DNA of 64,000 nt from an uncultured Prevotella sp. (lineage in GTDB: Bacteria; Bacteroidota; Bacteroidia; Bacteroidales; Bacteroidaceae), in contig CALUFM010000003.1 of assembly GCA_944319935.1 (NCBI GenBank), forward strand, positions 1 to 64,000, written 5' to 3'. Below, one piece after another: positions 8,704-17,830 of this stretch. Numbering within the stretch: position 1 is the first letter of the stretch; every line of letters starts with the position of its first letter. The position numbers and the translations under genes are program-made. A model generated the notes under the pieces. It saw only the letters and a program-made list of their open reading frames with translations. It was not told where the DNA came from and did not search any database.

Positions 8704-9798
8704 ATGACTGATTTCTTGTTTTCACAAGCTATATGGCATATAAGGCGGCAGCACAGAGGCTCGTTGCTGCATGGTTTTGCCTTGGCGTTGCTCATGCTCG
8801 TGTGCTGTGTGGAGGTGGCTGAGGCGCAACCGGCGGCGCGCCGCCGTCAGCAGCAAAGGCAGAGCGCGCAAAACGCCCAGACCCTTACCACGCGCGCGCA
8901 AATCTCTTATCCCGTTGCGGCCAAGATGTCTGAGGACGTGGTTTGGCGCAGGGACATTTATCGTGAGATTATCCTTGAAGAGGACGCCAACGCCCCGCTT
9001 TACTACCCAGTGGAGCCGGTAGGTTCGCAGATGAACCTTTTTACCTACCTGTTCAAGCTCATGATGCGCGGCTCGATAAAGGCATACGAGTATCGCCTTG
9101 ACGGAAACGAGGTGTTTACCGACTCCGCCCAAGTCAACCGCAAGGCCTTCCTTGACAATTACCACATATATTATGAGCGCAACAACCGCGGCATACGTAT
9201 TGACGACAGCGACATCCCGTCGGCTGAGGTGAAGTCGTATTATGTCAAGGAGAGCGCGTATTACGACCAGGCGTCGGCCACTTTCCACATCAAGCCGATA
9301 GCAATGTGCCCGATATTGTGGCGCACTGACGATTTCGGTGACGGCGAGCAGAAGTATCCTTTGTTCTGGGTGGAGTATGACGACGTAGCTCCCTACCTGA
9401 GCAAGCAGGTCATCATGACAAGCAACCTTAACAATGCGGCCACAATGAGCATGGACGATTACTTCACGCAAAACAGATACAAGGGCAAAATCTACAAGAC
9501 AACCAATATGCTCGGGCGCACGTTGGCGCAATATTGCCCCACTGACTCCGCCCTCGCCAAGGAGCAGAAGCGCATCGAGAACGAGCTGGCCGCTTTCGAG
9601 AAGAACATCTGGGGCGACCAGGCGCGCAAGGATTCGCTTGACAGCATAGCAAAGGCCGAGGTCAAGGACAAGAAGGGCAAGAAGGCGAAACGCAACCGCC
9701 GTGCCACAACATCTGTGAAGAAACGCCGCTCGAAGAGCAGCTCTTCGTCGTCAGGTTCGCCCGCGGCACGTGTTACGGTGCGCCGGCAGAGACATTGA
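8704..9798 (+). CDS. gldN: Type IX secretion ring protein GldN/PorN
   Basis: GldN is a periplasmic protein that completes the GldK ring. A signal sequence (FALALLMLVCCVEVAEAQ) follows a long basic N terminus. The core has VVWRRDIYREIILEEDANAP, LFKLMMRGSIKAYEYRLDGN and PLFWVEYDD, as in the family. The last 45 or so residues are an unusual Lys/Arg/Ser tail (KKGKKAKRNRRATTSVKKRR and a serine run). A 120-nt gap separates it from gldM, but it probably belongs to the same operon. Confidence 0.93.
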   Translation: MTDFLFSQAIWHIRRQHRGSLLHGFALALLMLVCCVEVAEAQPAARRRQQQRQSAQNAQTLTTRAQISYPVAAKMSEDVVWRRDIYREIILEEDANAPLYYPVEPVGSQMNLFTYLFKLMMRGSIKAYEYRLDGNEVFTDSAQVNRKAFLDNYHIYYERNNRGIRIDDSDIPSAEVKSYYVKESAYYDQASATFHIKPIAMCPILWRTDDFGDGEQKYPLFWVEYDDVAPYLSKQVIMTSNLNNAATMSMDDYFTQNRYKGKIYKTTNMLGRTLAQYCPTDSALAKEQKRIENELAAFEKNIWGDQARKDSLDSIAKAEVKDKKGKKAKRNRRATTSVKKRRSKSSSSSSGSPAARVTVRRQRH

Positions 9799-9805
9799 TT
9801 TAACC

Positions 9806-9891
9806 CACAATGCACAATTCATAATGCGAGATTATGGCATGCGCCGTGGCAAAACATGACGGGCTTTACGCATTCTGGATTGTGCATTGTC
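9806..9891. repeat. Bracketing inverted repeat, 7-nt words
   Basis: Left arm 9806-9827 (CACAATGCACAATTCATAAT) begins 7 nt after the gldN stop. Right arm 9870-9891 is its imperfect inverted copy (GGATTGTGCATTGT). The words resemble ATTCATA and ATTCACA of the arms at 17703 and 40533. Confidence 0.7.
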
Positions 9892-9955
9892 ATTATAAAC
9901 CAGGCATTGTGACAATGCATTATAAATTAATGTTTAACTATTTAATTTCAATCGT

Positions 9956-10558
9956 ATGAGAAAATTCTTTACACTCGTCGTCCTTGTGGCGGCAACTTTG
10001 GTAGCCATTCCGGCTCAGGCTCAGTTCAAGTTCGGTTTGAAGGGCGGTCTCAACATCACCGACATGTCGTTCAGCAGCGACGTGCTGGAGTCTTCCAACC
10101 GTGCGGGCTTCTTCATCGGCCCTACTGTCAAGTTCACTTTGCCTATCGTAGGCCTTGGCGTTGACGCTTCGGCTCTTTACGACCAGCGTGAGGCCAAGGT
10201 CAAGGGTACTGACAACAAGCTGAAGCAGCAGGCCATAAACATCCCAATCAACCTGCGCTACGACATCGGCCTTGGCAGCCTTGCGGCAGTATATCTTGCA
10301 GCAGGTCCGCAGTTCGGTTTCAACATTGGCGACAAGCACCAGACTCTTATTGAAGACGTTTCCGACTGGAAACTCAATACTTCAAACTTCAGTGTCAACG
10401 TCGGAGCGGGTGTTATGCTGCTTGGCCACTTGCAGGTGGGTGCAAACTATAACATCGTTTGCGGAAAGACTGGCGAAGTAACCGTGTTCGATGGTGTTCG
10501 CGAGGTTGTTCGCGGCCGTTCAAACACATGGCAGATTTCAGCCGCTTATTATTTCTAA
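9956..10558 (+). CDS. Small outer-membrane beta-barrel protein, PorT-like family
   Basis: A 200-residue secreted protein with signal peptide MRKFFTLVVLVAATLVAIPAQ, cleaved near AQA-QF. The mature part starts KFGLKGGLNITDMSF and alternates strands to a terminal aromatic residue (SAAYYF), as in eight-stranded barrels of the porin/PorT-like group. The specific role is unknown. PorT itself serves T9SS, but closeness to gldN alone does not prove that link. The gene has its own upstream region and ends at a strong terminator. Confidence 0.8.
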   Translation: MRKFFTLVVLVAATLVAIPAQAQFKFGLKGGLNITDMSFSSDVLESSNRAGFFIGPTVKFTLPIVGLGVDASALYDQREAKVKGTDNKLKQQAINIPINLRYDIGLGSLAAVYLAAGPQFGFNIGDKHQTLIEDVSDWKLNTSNFSVNVGAGVMLLGHLQVGANYNIVCGKTGEVTVFDGVREVVRGRSNTWQISAAYYF

Positions 10559-10590
10559 GCGTTCGATTTGTAACATTTTATTGCTCTATA

Positions 10591-10632
10591 AGTCAAGGGC
10601 GGCTTCTTAGGAAGCCGCCCTTGACTTTTTGT
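10591..10632 (+). terminator. Rho-independent terminator
   Basis: AGTCAAGGGCGGCTTC (10591-10606), a TTAG loop, and GAAGCCGCCCTTGACT (10611-10626) form a perfect 16-bp stem followed by a T run. It closes the barrel-protein gene. Confidence 0.95.
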
Positions 10633-10656
10633 TTTCTCCTCCCCGCTGTTCTTGTT

Positions 10657-10740
10657 CATGGCCTTTTGTTGTGTGAAAGGCCGCATTTCGTATGGCAAAA
10701 GGCCATGTATTACTTTACAAGACATGGCCTTTTGCGGACT
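10657..10740. repeat. GCAAAAGGCC-family hairpin
   Basis: GCAAAAGGCCATGT (10695-10708) and ACATGGCCTTTTGC (10721-10734, approximately) form a 14-bp stem. Two more word copies lie at 10659 and 10676. It lies downstream of the minus-strand efflux operon and may end it. Confidence 0.75.
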
Positions 10741-10824
10741 TGTTGCTTGTCAGGCTGTTGGGTAAACGTTAGCATTGGCCGTGCCAACACATGTCTTATG
10801 CTTTCGTTTTTGGTGCGAATGGTA

Positions 10825-12114
10825 TCATTGCCCGACTGCTTGCAGGTATTCGCGCTTCTTTATCTGGTATTTTGCGTATGCCTCCACGTAGGCCGAATGG
10901 CTGTCTTGGTACAGCGTCTGGGCCTCGAGCAGGTCGCTCATCGTGGCCGTTCCCGCGCGGTAGTAGTCGTCGTGTAGGCGCAGGTTTTCCTCTGCCTGTG
11001 CGATTGATTCCAGCGCGATGCCTATTTGTCGGTAAGCGTCGTTCATGTCGTTCCACTTGTTCTCCATGTTGATTACGAGCAGTTGGACGTTGTCCTCCAT
11101 GGTGTTCTCTGCGTTCTTCACGGCCAGTTTCTTCTTTTTCATCTCGTGCGAGCCTCCCCACCAGCCTGAAAGTGGGATGCTCACCGTTGCGAAGCCTATC
11201 CATAGCGGGTGGCTCTTGTCCATCAGGTTGTCCCATACATATCCGCCGCCGATGGCCACGGTGGGCAGGTTTTGGCCCACCGCCATCTTGTATTGCAGCT
11301 TGTTGGCTTCCACGTTCTGTTTGAGCAGGGCGTATTCGCTTGTCGCCGGCAGTGCCGTTGACGGCTCAATGTATAGCGAAGTGGGTGGCGTTGGCGTTTT
11401 TCCATTAATGTTCGCACTGATGTCTACGCTGTCACCCGCGTGTCCTGTGTATTGTGCCAGCAGTCGGAGGGCGGTCGAGAGGGCGTTCTCAAGTGTTATG
11501 CGGCTGCTTCGCGTCTCGTTGCTTTTCAGGCGGACTTGCAGCATGTCGTTTCTGTCTGTCACCCCTGCGGCAACAGCCGCTTCGGCGTCTTTGCCGAATT
11601 TGTCCAACTGCCGCTCTATGGCCGCTACGGTTTTCAGTTTTTCTTTCAGCATGGCCACCTGCCAGAAGTAAGTTTCTGCTGTCAGCGCGACCTCGTTTTC
11701 AGACAGTTCCCGCCTCAGCCGGCTCGTTTCCACGCCCACCTCGGCCAGTCGGTTGGCGTTTACGATGCGCCCTCCCGTGAACAGCGGCATCTGCGCCGTG
11801 ACGTCTCCTGCAACGCCGTTTTTCATCATTGACATGTTCATGCCCTGTCCGAGGCTCATTTCAAGCAGCCCCTTGTCGGCCATGAAGCCGAAGCCCGCCG
11901 CGCTTACCGTGGGGAAATATTTTGTGAAAGCCTGTTTCTTGTCCTGCCGTGCGGCCTCAAGGTCGTTGTCGGCGTTCCTTGTGCGCACGTTGTTTTCAAG
12001 CGCGTCGCTTACCGCTTGCTCCACGGTCATGACGTATTGCGCCTGTGCTGTTGCGGCTTGCAGCGTTGCCAGCAGGGCGCATGCCGCACATATCGCCAGT
12101 CTGTGTATTCTCAT
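10825..12114 (-). CDS. TolC-family outer-membrane efflux channel
   Basis: This is the outer-membrane exit duct of the RND pump encoded just upstream. The signal peptide is MRIHRLAICAACALLATLQA, cleaved near AQAQ. Two helical hairpin repeats follow, typified by VSDALENNVRTRNADNDLEAARQ in the first and LAVKNAENTMEDN with SIAQAEENLRLHDDYYRAGT in the second. I place the start at the ATG at 12114 rather than an in-frame TTG at 12141, because ATG gives a clean signal peptide and a 13-nt gap to the pump gene. Length is 429 residues. Confidence 0.93.
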   Translation of the reverse strand: MRIHRLAICAACALLATLQAATAQAQYVMTVEQAVSDALENNVRTRNADNDLEAARQDKKQAFTKYFPTVSAAGFGFMADKGLLEMSLGQGMNMSMMKNGVAGDVTAQMPLFTGGRIVNANRLAEVGVETSRLRRELSENEVALTAETYFWQVAMLKEKLKTVAAIERQLDKFGKDAEAAVAAGVTDRNDMLQVRLKSNETRSSRITLENALSTALRLLAQYTGHAGDSVDISANINGKTPTPPTSLYIEPSTALPATSEYALLKQNVEANKLQYKMAVGQNLPTVAIGGGYVWDNLMDKSHPLWIGFATVSIPLSGWWGGSHEMKKKKLAVKNAENTMEDNVQLLVINMENKWNDMNDAYRQIGIALESIAQAEENLRLHDDYYRAGTATMSDLLEAQTLYQDSHSAYVEAYAKYQIKKREYLQAVGQ

Positions 12115-12127
12115 ATCCGTAATGTTT

Positions 12128-15100
12128 TTATTCGTTTTCAATGTTTTCAGTTCTCTTTCTTTTTTCCGTTGTGCCGCGGAACATCAGCAGGTACGCCGCT
12201 GGCAGCACGGTCAGGATTAGCAGCATGGTGAGCAGCGTGCCGTAGCATACCACCGTACCCATTGGCAACCACAGTCCTGTTCCGCCCAAAATCATCGGTA
12301 TTACACCCATCGACGCCGCGGCGGAGGTAAGGAAGATGGGGCGCATTCGCCGCTTGGCCGAGTGGTAGATGGCCTCTTCGGCGCGCATGCCTTCCGTCGA
12401 GCGCAGCTCTTCGGCATAGTCAACCATGATTATCCCGTTGCGCACGATGATACCCATCAGGCTCACCACGCCGAGATAACACGTCACGCTGAAGTTAATC
12501 CCCTGTATAAGCACGCTGGCGGCGGTGCCGAACGTGCATAGCGCGATGCTTGAAAAGACAAGCAAGGCGAGGCTGATTTTCTTGAAATGGAACATCAGTA
12601 TGAAGAATATCATCACCGTGGCCACGGCCAGTCCAGACACGATTTGCGGTATGTAGATATCGTTGTTCTCTATTTCTCCACCGTAGCTGACGCTTGTTCC
12701 TGGTGACAAGTCCACGTCCTTCATGGCTTCCACCACTTTTTCGTTGGCCTTCGTGCTGTTCACCCCGCGTTTCACGTCGCTTTGCACGGTTACTGTGTAC
12801 ACACCGTTACGTCGTGCTATGCAACCGTCTTTCCAGCTTGGCGTTATGTCGGCGACCTGCCTCAGCGGCACTTGTGCCAGTCCTCCAGCGGCTGGTATTT
12901 TCTCGTCGGCCACGTCGGCGTTGGTCGCCCGTTCCGCCGTAGTGCTTTTCAAGGTTACAGGGATGGCGTCGCCGTCTTCCCAGACGGTGGCCACCTGCAC
13001 GCCCGCACCATACCTCATGGCCAGCGTTGACTCGACTGTGAGGTTGCTTACGCCCAGCCGCGCCGCCTCGTCGGCCTTCAGCCTGACGGTGGCCGATGGC
13101 ATCTGTTCGTTCATGTCGGTGCGTACAAGGGTGAGGGCGGGCATTTTCCTGAGCGTGGCGAGTACTTTGTCGGCGTCGCGTTTCAGCGTGTCCGGGTTCT
13201 CGCCGCTGAGCCTTACCTCCACAGGATATACGGCCTCGCTGTAGCTTAGCTGCTTGAAGCGCACGTAAGTGTCAGGGAAGTGGTTGGTGTATCGTGGCGC
13301 GTAGTAGTCGAGCAGTTCTACGGTCTGTTTCACGCCGGTGGTGTTCACTATGAACTGAGCATAGTTGCTGCCGCCCGTTTGTGGCGCGTAAGACGTATGG
13401 AAACGCGGCGACGAGCAGCCCTTGAACTCCGTAACTGACACCACCCGGTCGTCTTTCCTCAACACAGAGGCCATGCTGTCGGCTACGGCGGACGTGCGCT
13501 CGAGCGACGTTCCCGTTGGCATGTATATCTCGACGGCGAACTGGTTGCGGTCGGCCGTAGGCATCATTTCCTGCGGAAGATTGTTTATCAGCACTGCGCC
13601 GACGGCCACGAACGCCACACCGGTGCCTACCGTGACCTTGGGATGTGCGAAACAGGCGTCAAGCAGCTTGTCGTATGCACTTTGCAAAGTGTCGAGAAGT
13701 GAGAACTTGCGCCGTCCGCCGCTTTCCGTTTTGCCGTCCATAGGCTTGCGTATGAACCAGAATTGCATGAACGGGACAAGGAATGTGGCCACCAGGAGCG
13801 ATACTCCGAGGATGATGGTTATCGCCCATGGGAAGTTTACGAGGAAGTCACGTAACATCCCGTGGGTGGTGAACAGGAATGGAAAGAACGTTATGCTTAT
13901 GGCCAGAGTGGCTGAAAGAATGGAGCGGAAGAAGTGAAGCGTGCTGTTCACAGACGCTTTCCAGCGTGAGACTCCTTGCCCGAGCTGCTCCAAGTAGTTG
14001 TCGATGATGATGATGGAGTCGTCAACTATGATTCCGAGGGTCACTATCAGGGCGGCTAAAGTAACAGTGTTAAGCTCTATTCCGAAAGCATGGAACAGGC
14101 CGAGCGACGTGAATATGGTTATCGGAATGGTTGAAGCGGCCACGAGGGCGACTTTCATGGGCAGCAGGAGCATCACCACTATAACCACGGCGCATACCGC
14201 GATGAGCAGCTCTTTTAGGAAATTGTAAACGCTGTCGCCCACCACTTCGCTCTGGTCGGTTATGCGGAAGATGCTCACGCCGGCGGGCAATGTGTTTTGG
14301 AAGCCGGCCATCGCCTTGTTGATTTCGCGTCCCATGTCAACAATGTTGCGGTTTTTCTTCATCTCGACGCTCAGCAACAGGCACTTCTTGCCGTTGTTCT
14401 CGATGTAGCTTTCAGGCGCGGGGTATTCTTTTCTTACATCGGCCACGTCTTTCAGGCGTATGTTCCGTCCTGCTGGGTCGGTGTGTACGATTGTCTGTTG
14501 GATGTCATACACCGAGTTGAGCGACTTCTCCACGTAGATTGGTTCTACCGCGTCGCCTGTCTTCACGCGTCCACCTGTGGTGACGAAGCCCTTTTGCGCC
14601 AGCGTCATGGCCAGCGAGTTGTCGCTCAGGCCGTAGTGGGCGAGGCGTTCGTTGTCAACGTATATGGCGATTTGTTCCTGCCTCATGCCGCTCACGGTCA
14701 TGCGCCCCACGCTTTCTATGCGTCGCAGGCTGTCCTTGAGTGCGTCCATGTAGTTGGATAGTTCGCGGTAAGTCTTGTCGTCGCTTTCCATCGTGATGAG
14801 CAGGGCCGACGTGTCGCCGAAGTCGTCCATCACCTGTATGGCGAGAACGTTTTGCGGCAGTTGCGCCTTGAAGTCGTTCACGCCGTGCTTGAACCTGTTC
14901 CAGAACTCGTCCTTGTTGTCGATGTCTTCGTTGAGTTCCACTTGTATGTAAGCCATGCCGTCGGTGCTTTTCGAGAACGTCTTTTCCTTTTTCACTTCCT
15001 TGTAAGAGAAGATGTAGTCCTCCAGGGGCTTCGTAACCTGTTCGGCCACCTCGTCTGCCGGCACGCCCGGAACTACCGCGACTACCACGCCTTGGCGTAT

Positions 15101-15238
15101 GGTGTAGTCGGGAAATTCGTTTTTCTGCATCTCCGGCAGGCTGTATATGCCGAACGCCACGAGGCAGCATATCACGAGGATGACGATTTTCCGGTAGTGC
15201 ATCGCCCATTCCACGAAGCTGCGTTTTTGTTGTTTCAT
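12128..15238 (-). CDS. RND-family efflux pump, inner-membrane transporter
   Basis: A proton-driven AcrB/MexB-like exporter of 1036 residues. It has twelve predicted membrane helices in two halves and two large periplasmic loops. The opening AMHYRKIVILVICCLVAFGIY, the conserved VTLAALIVTLGIIVDDSIII of helix 4 (with the proton-relay Asp residues) and the repeat-half GVVSLMGIIVRNGIIMVDY are visible. The substrate cannot be read from sequence; it may belong to the heavy-metal or drug branch. It is the middle gene of the adaptor-pump-TolC operon, 11 nt after the adaptor. Confidence 0.95.
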   Translation of the reverse strand: MKQQKRSFVEWAMHYRKIVILVICCLVAFGIYSLPEMQKNEFPDYTIRQGVVVAVVPGVPADEVAEQVTKPLEDYIFSYKEVKKEKTFSKSTDGMAYIQVELNEDIDNKDEFWNRFKHGVNDFKAQLPQNVLAIQVMDDFGDTSALLITMESDDKTYRELSNYMDALKDSLRRIESVGRMTVSGMRQEQIAIYVDNERLAHYGLSDNSLAMTLAQKGFVTTGGRVKTGDAVEPIYVEKSLNSVYDIQQTIVHTDPAGRNIRLKDVADVRKEYPAPESYIENNGKKCLLLSVEMKKNRNIVDMGREINKAMAGFQNTLPAGVSIFRITDQSEVVGDSVYNFLKELLIAVCAVVIVVMLLLPMKVALVAASTIPITIFTSLGLFHAFGIELNTVTLAALIVTLGIIVDDSIIIIDNYLEQLGQGVSRWKASVNSTLHFFRSILSATLAISITFFPFLFTTHGMLRDFLVNFPWAITIILGVSLLVATFLVPFMQFWFIRKPMDGKTESGGRRKFSLLDTLQSAYDKLLDACFAHPKVTVGTGVAFVAVGAVLINNLPQEMMPTADRNQFAVEIYMPTGTSLERTSAVADSMASVLRKDDRVVSVTEFKGCSSPRFHTSYAPQTGGSNYAQFIVNTTGVKQTVELLDYYAPRYTNHFPDTYVRFKQLSYSEAVYPVEVRLSGENPDTLKRDADKVLATLRKMPALTLVRTDMNEQMPSATVRLKADEAARLGVSNLTVESTLAMRYGAGVQVATVWEDGDAIPVTLKSTTAERATNADVADEKIPAAGGLAQVPLRQVADITPSWKDGCIARRNGVYTVTVQSDVKRGVNSTKANEKVVEAMKDVDLSPGTSVSYGGEIENNDIYIPQIVSGLAVATVMIFFILMFHFKKISLALLVFSSIALCTFGTAASVLIQGINFSVTCYLGVVSLMGIIVRNGIIMVDYAEELRSTEGMRAEEAIYHSAKRRMRPIFLTSAAASMGVIPMILGGTGLWLPMGTVVCYGTLLTMLLILTVLPAAYLLMFRGTTEKRKRTENIENE

Positions 15239-15249
15239 TGCTGTTTGTG

Positions 15250-16275
15250 TTAGAAAATCACCCTCATTCCTTCGCTAACCTTCTGCGCTCCGGCCGTGAT
15301 GAGGCGGTCGCCGGCGGCCAGTCCGCTCGTCACTGTTACGCCGTCGGCGGTGAATTCGCCGCAGGTGATGGTGCGCTTGGTGGCCTTGCCGCCCACGGCG
15401 AGCCATACAAACTCGTTGTTGTTCTCGTCAATCTGCACCACGTGCGCCGGAATAACGCATACCGTCTGCCGCCGCGCGTTGTCCAGCGTCACCTCGGCCA
15501 CCATGCCGGGCATAAGCCGCCGCCCGTTGTTGGGCAAGCTGATTTTCACGTCGTATGAGCGCGACATGGGGTCGGCCACGATGCCTTTCTCGCTCACCGT
15601 GCCCCTTACGGGCGTGCCTCCGGCGGCGTCAACGGTCACGGTCGCCTTCTGTCCTACGGCTATTTGTGCTATCTCGTTCTCGGGCACTGATATCTTCGCC
15701 TTCAGCCGGCCTACGGACACGAGCTTGGCCACGGTCGTCCCCGCGCCCACGTTCTGTCCTTTTTCGGCTGATTTGCTTGCTATCACGCCTGAGAACGGGG
15801 CGTACAGGCGGCAGTCGGCCAGTTGCTTGCGAGCCATCTGTTCGGCGGCGCGGGCGCGCTCAAGTGCCGTCTGCGCCTCCACCCACTTTATTTCGGGCAG
15901 GCTGCCCTTGCCGTGCAGCTCCTTCATCCTGCCGTATGCGTCCTCGGCTTGCTCAAGCGCGGCCTTCGCTGAGGCGTGGTTGCTGCGCATCTGTTCGGGG
16001 TCGAGCGTGGCGATGAGTTGCCCTTTGCTTACGCGGTCGCCCTCGTCTACAAGCATGTTGCTGACAGTGCCGCCCACGGCGAAGCTCAGCAGCGTGCCGT
16101 TTTCCTCTTCTATTGTGCCTGAATAGCGGTCGGCCTTGCTTCCGGCGGCCTCGCCGACTATCGCCGTTTCCACTTTTACGGCTTCGGTTGCAGTGGGGCT
16201 GCTGTCGCCCTTGCCGCCGCATGAAGCCAGGACGGCCGCTGCCATGATGGCGGCCAATGGTCTGAGATTTTTCAT
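15250..16275 (-). CDS. RND efflux periplasmic adaptor lipoprotein
   Basis: This membrane-fusion protein bridges pump and TolC. The signal peptide ends in a lipobox (AAAVLASC, Cys18). The barrel-sandwich half (NGTLLSFAVGGTVSNMLVDEG), a short alpha hairpin of about 60 residues, the returning lipoyl half (RLYAPFSGVIASKSAEKGQN) and a beta barrel follow. I chose the ATG at 16275; an in-frame TTG at 16281 adds only two residues. Cys is followed by GGKGDSS, not an acidic surface-export tag, so the periplasm is the likely location. It is the first gene of the operon. Confidence 0.94.
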   Translation of the reverse strand: MKNLRPLAAIMAAAVLASCGGKGDSSPTATEAVKVETAIVGEAAGSKADRYSGTIEEENGTLLSFAVGGTVSNMLVDEGDRVSKGQLIATLDPEQMRSNHASAKAALEQAEDAYGRMKELHGKGSLPEIKWVEAQTALERARAAEQMARKQLADCRLYAPFSGVIASKSAEKGQNVGAGTTVAKLVSVGRLKAKISVPENEIAQIAVGQKATVTVDAAGGTPVRGTVSEKGIVADPMSRSYDVKISLPNNGRRLMPGMVAEVTLDNARRQTVCVIPAHVVQIDENNNEFVWLAVGGKATKRTITCGEFTADGVTVTSGLAAGDRLITAGAQKVSEGMRVIF

Positions 16276-16304
16276 TTCCAATGATGTTTTAGGTTTTTAT
16301 GATG

Positions 16305-16312
16305 CAAATATA
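16305..16312 (-). promoter_or_regulatory. -7 box of the efflux operon promoter
   Basis: TATATTTG on the minus strand matches TAnnTTTG exactly. Predicted start is near 16301, leaving a leader of about 26 nt. No TTTG is found 18-22 nt upstream, which may mean that the promoter needs an activator such as the AraC protein encoded divergently. Confidence 0.55.
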
Positions 16313-16469
16313 CGTCAACCGGCGTGTCCTTTTCTTCTTTATTGGTATTCAGGAATGTCCTATTTCGGAACGCTTTGAGTTTTAGGACATAAGTTTTTGC
16401 CAATGGGATATTGTGTGCCGGTAATGCTGTTGACGGCGGTCGGCGTCATGGCGGTCGGCCGGATGCGTT

Positions 16470-16560
16470 GTGAAAGGCAGCCTTTTGCATCCTGAAAGGC
16501 CATGAACAGCGTCGCGAAAGGCCATGTTTTGGACTGTAAATCGTGGCCTTTTGCAACGTG
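16470..16560. repeat. GCAAAAGGCC-family repeat cluster
   Basis: Five copies of the word in both orientations (GAAAGGC, GCCTTTTGC, GAAAGGCC, GAAAGGCC, GGCCTTTTGC). The 550-nt gap between the efflux operon and the araC-type gene holds this cluster and the efflux promoter at 16305. I recognise nothing else in it. Confidence 0.65.
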
Positions 16561-16825
16561 TTGATAACCAAAGGGTTACACTTGCGCTTGTGAAAGGGCG
16601 TTTTTTCAGCCTCTTGAGCCTTCGCCGCTTCTTGTTTTACAGATAAGCATCTTTAACGTTTCATGTGGCTTTCAGGCTATTTATGATGAATTTTGGATAA
16701 CCGTTGTTTCGGGAAAAAGCCGTTTCTTTGCATTTGAATTCATTTGTCATTGCATGCGGGCCGCTTGCCAAGACGTCTTTCCCGTAAGCTTGTGGCCGGC
16801 CTGACAACGGTAAAATGTTGAAGAT

Positions 16826-17707
16826 ATGAGTGTAAGGAGGATTAAGATAGATAAGTTCGACGTGACCGGTTCTTTTGAGGATGACGGGCGCATATTTCTT
16901 TTTGACGAGCTGAAATCGGTGGAACGCCCCGACAGCATACGGCTCGACGGCATATTCGTTATTCTTTGCGTTGACGGCTATTTGACGTTGAGCATAGACC
17001 ACAGGGAGTTCGTGGCACATAAAAACGATATTATAATAGGTGTGCCTGAGGCGGTTGTCGGCAAGGCCGAGGCCAGTGAAGGTTTCAGGTTCAAGGGCAT
17101 TTTCCTGTCTCTTGAATACGCTTTCAAGATGCTGCCCGCCTCGGTGAGGAGTTGGAATTTCAAGGTGTTTTTCGACCAGAACCCGATAATCAGCCTTGAC
17201 GACGACGCCGTAAACATGTTCAGTCTTTATTACGGGTTGCTGAAGCAGAGGGTTTCCGACAAGGTAAATCCTTACCGCTTCAACATCGTTGACGGGCTGA
17301 TGCAGGCTTTCGTGTTCGAGTTCCGCAACGTGTTTGAGCGTTTCGACAGTCTCAGCCCGCGCCCAGTGTCGTCGGCCGAGAACATATTCAGCGATTTCCT
17401 TGACATGCTTTCGGCCGCTTACCCCAAGTCGCGCAGCGTGGCTTATTACGCCGACCGGCTGAACATCACGGCCAAATACCTCTCCGTGGTGTGCAAGAAG
17501 GTTGGCGGGAAAAACGCCTCGAAAATCATCGACGCCTACGTGTCGAAAGACATTGAGAACCTGCTTAAAAGCTCGCGCAAGTCGGTCAAGGAAATATCAA
17601 ACGAGCTGGCTTTCCCCAACACGTCGTTCTTCGGCCGCTATGTCAAGAAAAACCTCGGCTGCACACCTAACGAACTGCGCCGCAGGCTCAACGGGGTAGG
17701 CCAATAA
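16826..17707 (+). CDS. AraC-family transcriptional regulator
   Basis: A 293-residue protein with an N-terminal cupin-like sensing domain (residues about 1-170) and a C-terminal double helix-turn-helix (about 195-290). The second helix-turn-helix carries the family signature ISNELAFPNTSFFGRYVKKN followed by LGCTPNELRR. It is transcribed away from the RND efflux operon, so it is a likely regulator of those genes; its ligand is unknown. The stop codon lies inside the left arm of the repeat at 17703. Confidence 0.92.
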   Translation: MSVRRIKIDKFDVTGSFEDDGRIFLFDELKSVERPDSIRLDGIFVILCVDGYLTLSIDHREFVAHKNDIIIGVPEAVVGKAEASEGFRFKGIFLSLEYAFKMLPASVRSWNFKVFFDQNPIISLDDDAVNMFSLYYGLLKQRVSDKVNPYRFNIVDGLMQAFVFEFRNVFERFDSLSPRPVSSAENIFSDFLDMLSAAYPKSRSVAYYADRLNITAKYLSVVCKKVGGKNASKIIDAYVSKDIENLLKSSRKSVKEISNELAFPNTSFFGRYVKKNLGCTPNELRRRLNGVGQ

Positions 17708-17830
17708 TTCATGATGTACAATTCGTAATTCACAATATTAGTAGCCTTGGTTTGCTGTAAACAGCGGGTTTTTTATTAACTTTGCACGGCGCAGCTCGAT
17801 TATGCATTGTGAATTGTGCATTATGAATTA
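17703..17830. repeat. Bracketing inverted repeat overlapping the priA start
   Basis: Left arm 17703-17736 starts within the araC-type stop codon (AATAATTCATGATGTACAAT and on). Right arm 17799-17830 (ATTATGCATTGTGAATTGTG and on) contains the priA ATG at 17823. The arms are inverted copies built from heptamers such as ATTCATA and ATTCACA. A priA promoter lies between them. Confidence 0.8.
17751..17784 (+). promoter_or_regulatory. Promoter of priA
   Basis: TTTG (17751-17754), 22 nt, TAACTTTG (17777-17784). The spacer is longer than the usual 19-20 nt. Predicted start near 17788 gives a 35-nt leader that is mostly the right arm of the repeat. Confidence 0.55.

Noticed and set aside
12115..12141. 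A TTG start for the TolC-family gene, overlapping the pump gene
   Set aside because: The ATG at 12114 gives a normal signal peptide and a clean gap to the pump gene.
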